Under the pieces are notes generated by a model. The model did not search any database. It saw nothing but the letters and a program-made list of their open reading frames with translations, and was not told where the DNA came from. From contig CANXME010002275.1 in NCBI GenBank assembly GCA_948144175.1, positions 5,085,001 through 5,149,000 on the forward strand: 64,000 nucleotides of DNA, given 5' to 3'. Positions 59,140-64,000 of the stretch are shown one piece after another. The translations under genes were made by a program, and so were the position numbers. How positions within the stretch are numbered: the first letter of the stretch is position 1; each line of letters opens with the position of its first letter. The DNA is from Closterium sp. NIES-65 (Eukaryota > Streptophyta > Zygnematophyceae > Desmidiales > Closteriaceae).

Positions 59140-62100
59140 GTGGAGGTTCCCGTACCCGCCACGTCTACCAACGTAGAGGAGACGGCTTTGCAGCAGTCAT
59201 CTACGGAGAACGAGGTAGACACTGTTGATCGTCCAGTCGTGCTTCTAGGGAAGCTTCGCGGAGTTCCTGTTAAGATTCTCGTAGATAGCGGAGCTAGCCA
59301 CTCGTTCGTCTCTTCATCGTTAGTTTCTCGTCTCCATCTCGAAGCAGATTCAGCAGTCAACTTCAAGGACGCTCGCATGGTAGATGGGACGCCACTTCAC
59401 ATAGGACCGATCATCCGCAAGTTGCGAGTAGTGCTAGGACCGATCACAGTCAGGCGTGATTTCGACTCTGCGACGCTGAACAGATACGATTTTATCTTCG
59501 GGAGAGATTGGCTACGGACGGTTAGTACTCGGTTCGATTGGGCTCAGGGAAGCTGCAGCGTCAAGGTAGACGGGGAGTTCCGGGAGCTGCCACAGTGGAG
59601 CGATGGGGCCACATCATCCACAGCTATCATTAATGTTGTTCGTGTGCGACAGTTAGTGAAGCGTGCGGCACGGATCTTCACGGTTTTTCTTGAGGAGGTG
59701 GAAGCTGAGGAGGGGAAAGGAGGGAGTGCAGCAGTTAGTGAGAAGGCGACTCTTCCTGCTGAGGTGAGTGCACTGTTAGCAGAGTTCGCAGACGTCTTCC
59801 CCGACGAGTTGCCTCCCAGCCGAGCAGTAGACCATCGAATAGAATTGGAGCCGGGGAGCAGGCCAGTAGCGAAGCCACAGTGGAGGTTGAGTCCAGCGGA
59901 GACAGAGAAGATGACGCAGCAAGTTAGGCACTTTCTCGCACAGGGTTTCATACAGCCATCTAGATCGCCTTGGGCCGCACCGATACTTTTCGCACCCAAG
60001 AAAGACGGAGGGTTACGGATGTGCATAGATTACCGCGCACTGAACGCCGCCACCGTCAAGAATAGATTCCCGGTGCCGAGAGTAGAGGATCTTCTCGATG
60101 CAGTGCAGGGCGCTAGAGTCTTCTCAAAGATCGACCTTCGTTCGGGTTACCACCAGATTCGAGTAGTTCCAGAGGACCAGCACAAGACGGCATTTCGTAC
60201 GAAGCAGGGGTTGTACGAGTTTAGGGTTCTACCGTTCGGATTGACCAACGCCCCAGCGACGTTTCAGACGCTCATGAACACAGTCCTCTCCGAGTTCCTA
60301 GGGTCGTTCGTTGTCGTTTACCTAGACGACATCCTAGTGTTCTCTAAGACGAAAGATGAGCACGTGCAGCACTTGCAGAAGGTCTTCGAGGTCTTACGGA
60401 GGGAGCAGTTATACGCTAAGCAGTCGAAGTGCGAGTTCTTCCTTCCAGAGGTCGAGTTCCTAGGACACGTCGTATCCGCTAGTGGCATTAGGACTGACCC
60501 GAAGAAGATCGCAGCAGTACAGGATTGGGTAGCACCGACCTCAGTCAAGGAGTTGCAGAGCTTCCTCGGTTTCGCGAACTACTACCGTCGTTTCGTTCAG
60601 GGTTACGCATCGATCGCTAGTCCACTCACCGACCTACTTCGGAAGGGCGTAGAGTACGTTTGGGGTCCAGCGCAGCAGCAGGCGTTCGAGCAGATGAAGC
60701 AGTCGCTCACGTCTTCACCGACACTGTCGTACCCTGATCCCACTCGCCCATACGTTGTAGTGACCGACGCTTCCGATCAGGCCATAGGAGCAGTGCTTCT
60801 TCAGGACCAGGGACGCGGGTTGCAGCCGATCGCGTACGAGTCGCGTAAGCTTAGGGGAGCGGATTTGAACTATCCCATACACGACAAGGAGGCGCTCGCG
60901 ATTATCCATGCGTATAAGGTGTGGAGGTGCTACCTAGAGGGGGCAGATAGTGTTATACGCACGGACCATTGTTCGCTTCGTTTCCTCAAGTCGCAGCCGC
61001 AGCTGAGTCGTCGCCAGGCTAGGTGGATGGAGTTCATGGAAGGGAGCTTTCACTACAGGATAGAGTACAAGCCAGGCGTGCGCAACCCAGCAGATCCGCT
61101 CACTCGCCCTAGTTGTCAGCTCGCCAGTCTCACAGTCACTGCTGGCCACCCACTTCTCACAGCACTCTTCGAGCACGGTTACACAGTAGATCCCGACTTC
61201 ACACCGCAGCCGCCCGCAGGAGCAGAGGTGCAGGGTAGTGTCTACATACGGAAGGGTACCACACGGATTTGGGTTCCAGCCTACCGCCCTCTTCGACAGC
61301 TCCTTCTCTCAGAGGCGCACGACGTAGTTAGTGCAGGGCACTTCGGAGCAGATAAGACGGCTAAGACGCTTAGTCGCACGTACTACTGGCCCGGGCTTGC
61401 AGCAGACGTAGAGGATTACATTCGCTCGTGCGACACGTGTCAGCGTACGAAGTCCTCTCGCCAGCGCAAAGCAGGACTCTTGCAGCCGATTCCACCGCCC
61501 GACCGCCCTTGGCAGGTAGTTACCATGGACTTCATCATGGCTTTACCGCTCACAGTTAGGGGTCACGACGCCATCTTCGTAGTAGTGGATAAGTTTTCTC
61601 GAGCAGCGCATTTCATCCCCACGCACGGCAAGGTCACAGCAGAGGAAGCCGCGACGCTGTTCGTAGATAACGTAGTCCGACTGCACGGGGTTCCAGATTC
61701 CATCATCTCATACCGCGACCCTCGTTTCACTTCGAAGTTCTGGAAGCAGCTTTTCGCACTGTTTGGGACTCGCTTAGCCATGTCGTCTGCGTACCACCCA
61801 GAGACAGACGGACAGACCGAGCGTGTGAACCAGACCTTGGAGCAGATCCTTCGCAGCATCACGATGCACGACGCAGCCGCATGGGACAAGAAGCTGAGCA
61901 TGGCAGAGTTCGCCTACAACAACACGCACCACTCCGCCACAGGCATGTCACCGTTCTTTGCACTTTACGGTCAGCACCCCAATGTCCCCACTCGTGTCGA
62001 TCTCACACCCACAGTCCCTCGTGCGGACAACTTCCACCAGCATCTCACCTTCATTCATGATCACGTGAGGAAGCACCTTGAGCTCGCAAATGCACGCATG

Positions 62101-62604
62101 GCACGCACCACCAACCGCAGTCGTCGTGAGGTGTCGTTCGCAGTCGGCGACCGTGTTCTCTTGGATAGCCGCAACCTCCGACTGCCACAGGACAGCAAGC
62201 TTCGTCCACGTTTCATTGGTCCATTCGTCATTGAGCGCGCACTAGGTCCAGTCGCATACCGCCTTCGCCTTCCCGCACATTTCCGCATGCACCCGTCATC
62301 CCACGTGTCTCTCCTTCGCCCATACACCGATCCCAATGCCACCTTCTCGGGCCGTGATCGCACTCCACTGCCGGTAGCTGTTGACACCGACGAGCCCGAC
62401 TACCAGATCCAGCGCATCCTCAGGCACCGTCGCCGTCTCCAGGGGGGTGTCACTTTCATCGACTTCTTGGTTCGTTGGCGTGGTTACGACGCAGCAGACG
62501 ACAGCTGGGTTCCTTCGTCCTCGCTGTCTCCTGACAACGCTTGCCTCCAAGCGTACCTTCAGTCTGCAGGCGCCGCGGACGTCGCCTCCTTGGGCGGGGG
62601 GTAG
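59140..62604 (+). CDS. pol: Retrotransposon Pol polyprotein with chromodomain
   Basis: About 1,150 residues. Aspartic protease [11 protein letters not shown] (about 45-55); reverse transcriptase with [10 protein letters not shown] (about 394); RNase [15 protein letters not shown] (about 540); integrase zinc region (H...H...CDTC, about 725-770) and the DDE core, first Asp in MDFIMALP (about 796); C-terminal chromodomain [17 protein letters not shown] (about 1,107-1,123). The chromodomain places it in the chromovirus branch, whose integrases target chromatin marks. It lies close behind gag. Confidence 0.95.
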   Translation: MEVPVPATSTNVEETALQQSSTENEVDTVDRPVVLLGKLRGVPVKILVDSGASHSFVSSSLVSRLHLEADSAVNFKDARMVDGTPLHIGPIIRKLRVVLGPITVRRDFDSATLNRYDFIFGRDWLRTVSTRFDWAQGSCSVKVDGEFRELPQWSDGATSSTAIINVVRVRQLVKRAARIFTVFLEEVEAEEGKGGSAAVSEKATLPAEVSALLAEFADVFPDELPPSRAVDHRIELEPGSRPVAKPQWRLSPAETEKMTQQVRHFLAQGFIQPSRSPWAAPILFAPKKDGGLRMCIDYRALNAATVKNRFPVPRVEDLLDAVQGARVFSKIDLRSGYHQIRVVPEDQHKTAFRTKQGLYEFRVLPFGLTNAPATFQTLMNTVLSEFLGSFVVVYLDDILVFSKTKDEHVQHLQKVFEVLRREQLYAKQSKCEFFLPEVEFLGHVVSASGIRTDPKKIAAVQDWVAPTSVKELQSFLGFANYYRRFVQGYASIASPLTDLLRKGVEYVWGPAQQQAFEQMKQSLTSSPTLSYPDPTRPYVVVTDASDQAIGAVLLQDQGRGLQPIAYESRKLRGADLNYPIHDKEALAIIHAYKVWRCYLEGADSVIRTDHCSLRFLKSQPQLSRRQARWMEFMEGSFHYRIEYKPGVRNPADPLTRPSCQLASLTVTAGHPLLTALFEHGYTVDPDFTPQPPAGAEVQGSVYIRKGTTRIWVPAYRPLRQLLLSEAHDVVSAGHFGADKTAKTLSRTYYWPGLAADVEDYIRSCDTCQRTKSSRQRKAGLLQPIPPPDRPWQVVTMDFIMALPLTVRGHDAIFVVVDKFSRAAHFIPTHGKVTAEEAATLFVDNVVRLHGVPDSIISYRDPRFTSKFWKQLFALFGTRLAMSSAYHPETDGQTERVNQTLEQILRSITMHDAAAWDKKLSMAEFAYNNTHHSATGMSPFFALYGQHPNVPTRVDLTPTVPRADNFHQHLTFIHDHVRKHLELANARMARTTNRSRREVSFAVGDRVLLDSRNLRLPQDSKLRPRFIGPFVIERALGPVAYRLRLPAHFRMHPSSHVSLLRPYTDPNATFSGRDRTPLPVAVDTDEPDYQIQRILRHRRRLQGGVTFIDFLVRWRGYDAADDSWVPSSSLSPDNACLQAYLQSAGAADVASLGGG

Positions 62605-62943
62605 TGTTAGAGGGGTGTTTACTGTTCATTCCGAACAGTACATTCCTAGTCACCATTATCCTTATCTTCTCAGATTCTCTAGTGCCACGTGGCACTCTAC
62701 TTTTCTTGCACTCCAATTCTTGGTCCCACATTCCACTTTCCAACCTTGTTTCTTGCATGCTATATAAACCTTGCTTGTACTTGCCATTATCAATCAATTC
62801 TCATTCAACTCTTCTTCAATTACTTAGTAACTTCTTCGCCTATTTCGCCAATAGTTCTTTCGCCAAAGTCTTCCGCCGCGTTTCATCCTCGACTTAGTCG
62901 ACCCCGCTAATTCTTTAGCGGACTTAGGCCGTCGGGCCTAACA
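62605..62943 (+). repeat. 3' LTR
   Basis: 339 bp, the same text as the 5' LTR as far as I can compare by eye. It overlaps nothing else and is followed by the CATAA target duplication. Confidence 0.95.
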
Positions 62944-63178
62944 CATAAGGTACATACATTGTAGAAAGATTGCGAATACGGTAGCCATACTGCCCCACTA
63001 CTCTCCCCCTTCCTCCTCCTCCCCCTCCTGCTTCTGTCCCCCTTTCCCCCCCCACCCCCACTCCTTGCTGTATACCCTCTACCACTTCCCTCTTTCTCTC
63101 CTCTCCCCATCCCGATGTTTAACCACAAAGCATGTCACTGGAAAAATGTAACCAAGGTCGTTTTACTAACTGACTAAC

Positions 63179-63848
63179 TTACGGTACCATTTGCAATGGA
63201 TACAAACTCCGTACCAGAGGAAGTGTGACAAAAGAACACTCCAAAATCGTATTTATTTCGTACCCATACAGAGAATGATCCACCATCCAACTGTTGTCTA
63301 CATTCAGCCTGTTCTAGAGCGATCTCAGAACAGCCTGAATGTACGCAACGCTGTCCCCAACCACCAGCCAGCCTTCTATCAAACAAGCAATTTAGCCACA
63401 AACGCGGACGAGAGCCTACCAAAAATCCAGCTTCCCAGAGATCGACCCGCCGAACACAACAAACATCTTGGGCGCGCGGCGATGGTTACCCGTGTTCTGC
63501 AGGCTTTTGAGACACCTCAAAGGTCAAACGCGGACGAGAGTCTACCAGAAGTCCAGCTTCCCAGAGATCGTCCCGTTGCCGCGGAACACAACAAACATCT
63601 TGGGCGCGCGGCGACGGCCGTTCGTGTTCTGTAGACCGGCCATAAGCGCAGCGCCATCCATGGTACCGTACAGAGTGTAGGCTGTGCCCCGGCGAACCCA
63701 GATGGAAGTCCAGGTGCCGGGCAGATCCGTAACAGTGGTTGGAGTTACCAGCGTGTCGCAGGGGTTACCGGTTACGACAGACTGTGAGGTGGGGGCTGAA
63801 GTGGTTCCTGTAACGAGCAGCTGATAGGTGAGAGTCAGGGAGCCGTTC
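63179..63848 (-). CDS. 3' end of an unidentified minus-strand gene (partial)
   Basis: Two likely exons: 63848-63546 and 63308-63179, joined by a GT-AG intron in phase. The acceptor of the first (CTTTCCTTCAG) implies further exons beyond the right edge of the window. The translation has Thr/Ser/Gly-rich text and hydrophobic strands (LTLTYQLLVTGTT, TWTSIWVRRGTAYTLYG, PKMFVVFRGNGTISG), suggestive of an extracellular or beta-rich domain. I do not recognise the family. The last exon is open in a second frame too, and a GTAAGT lies at the predicted stop, so the C-terminus is uncertain. An echo of the first exon's end lies at 63402-63490. Confidence 0.45.
63402..63545 (-). repeat. Exon-edge echo with a diverged palindrome
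   Basis: The exon end at 63546 (PKMFVVF... GKLDF plus donor GTAG) is repeated at 63402-63490. Between the two copies lies TTTTGAGACACCTCAAAG (63504-63521), a two-mismatch member of the palindrome family. Confidence 0.8.
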
Positions 63849-64000
63849 CTGAAGGAAAGGGGAGCATTAGGAGGGCAAGGGAAACAAGATTTATAATGTG
63901 GGGAGGACGGAATGTGGGAACCAGCAAAGAACCAACACAAACACTCGAAATGCAGGCTTGATCGAAATGGGGAGACATCGTTACCATGATATAGAGAGGG

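Larger units (their letters stand above)
57643..62943 (+). mobile_element. Ty3/gypsy LTR retrotransposon, chromovirus, looks whole
   Basis: An element of 5,301 bp with two 339-bp LTRs (57643-57981 and 62605-62943) that look identical by eye, beginning TGTTAG and ending CTAACA. A perfect 5-bp target duplication CATAA lies at 57638-57642 and 62944-62948. The primer site at 57984-57996 (TGGTATCAAGAGC) resembles the complement of the initiator tRNA-Met 3' end, and a purine tract abuts the 3' LTR. Two long coding regions give Gag and Pol in the order protease, RT, RNase H, integrase, chromodomain. I see no obvious breaks. Identical LTRs mean a very recent insertion. Confidence 0.95.

Overview
The window is eukaryotic nuclear DNA from the green lineage. 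Every gene I could assemble has plant-type relatives: two S8A subtilases, a cytosolic-type acetoacetyl-CoA thiolase, a LACS8/9-like long-chain acyl-CoA synthetase, a plastid-type TVP38/DedA membrane protein, a BAT1-like amino-acid permease and a DUF3598-like plastid protein. Genes are cut by many GT-AG introns that are C/T-rich near their 3' ends. A streptophyte alga or an early land plant is my best guess, but the species cannot be fixed from the sequence. Exon models were made by hand from splice sites, phase continuity and family resemblance. Five of the seven named host genes close into uninterrupted reading frames (918, 735, 426, 604 and 547 residues).

Layout: 130-6974 (+) holds a subtilase lacking its 5' end. 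8073-14292 (-) is the thiolase and 16864-24807 (+) the acyl-CoA synthetase, transcribed divergently. 25468-30875 (-) is a complete subtilase. The two subtilases with their upstream flanks form a large inverted duplication (about 130-6980 and 25460-31510) that brackets the two CoA-metabolism genes. 33525-36418 (-) is the TVP38-like gene, 37894-46934 (-) the BAT1-like permease and 48757-57084 (+) the DUF3598-like gene. An apparently whole, very young Ty3/gypsy chromovirus lies at 57643-62943, with identical-looking 339-bp LTRs and a CATAA target duplication. The right edge holds the 3' end of an unidentified minus-strand gene. Four short inverted-repeat elements with TTA/TAA duplications (PIF/Harbinger-like MITEs) and two opposed tRNA-Leu fragments lie in spacers and one intron.

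The outstanding signal is structural. Almost every intron carries tandem, partly decayed copies ('echoes') of the edge of the neighbouring exon together with its splice site. At many boundaries between echoes lies a short perfect palindrome with one rule: TTTTGAG-NNNN-CTCAAAA, where NNNN is AATT, TCGA, GCGC or ACGT. Arms sometimes extend into locus-specific flanks, giving perfect palindromes of 40-44 bp. The palindrome is also built into several minisatellites (39 bp x about 25, 60 bp x about 5, 38 bp x 3, and half of it in 31 bp x 9). None lies inside an exon I assigned. I know of no described element or process with this signature. An assembly or library artefact must be excluded first.

Functionally the genes do not form one pathway. 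The thiolase and acyl-CoA synthetase both handle CoA thioesters and share a spacer of about 2.5 kb; the others look like ordinary neighbours.
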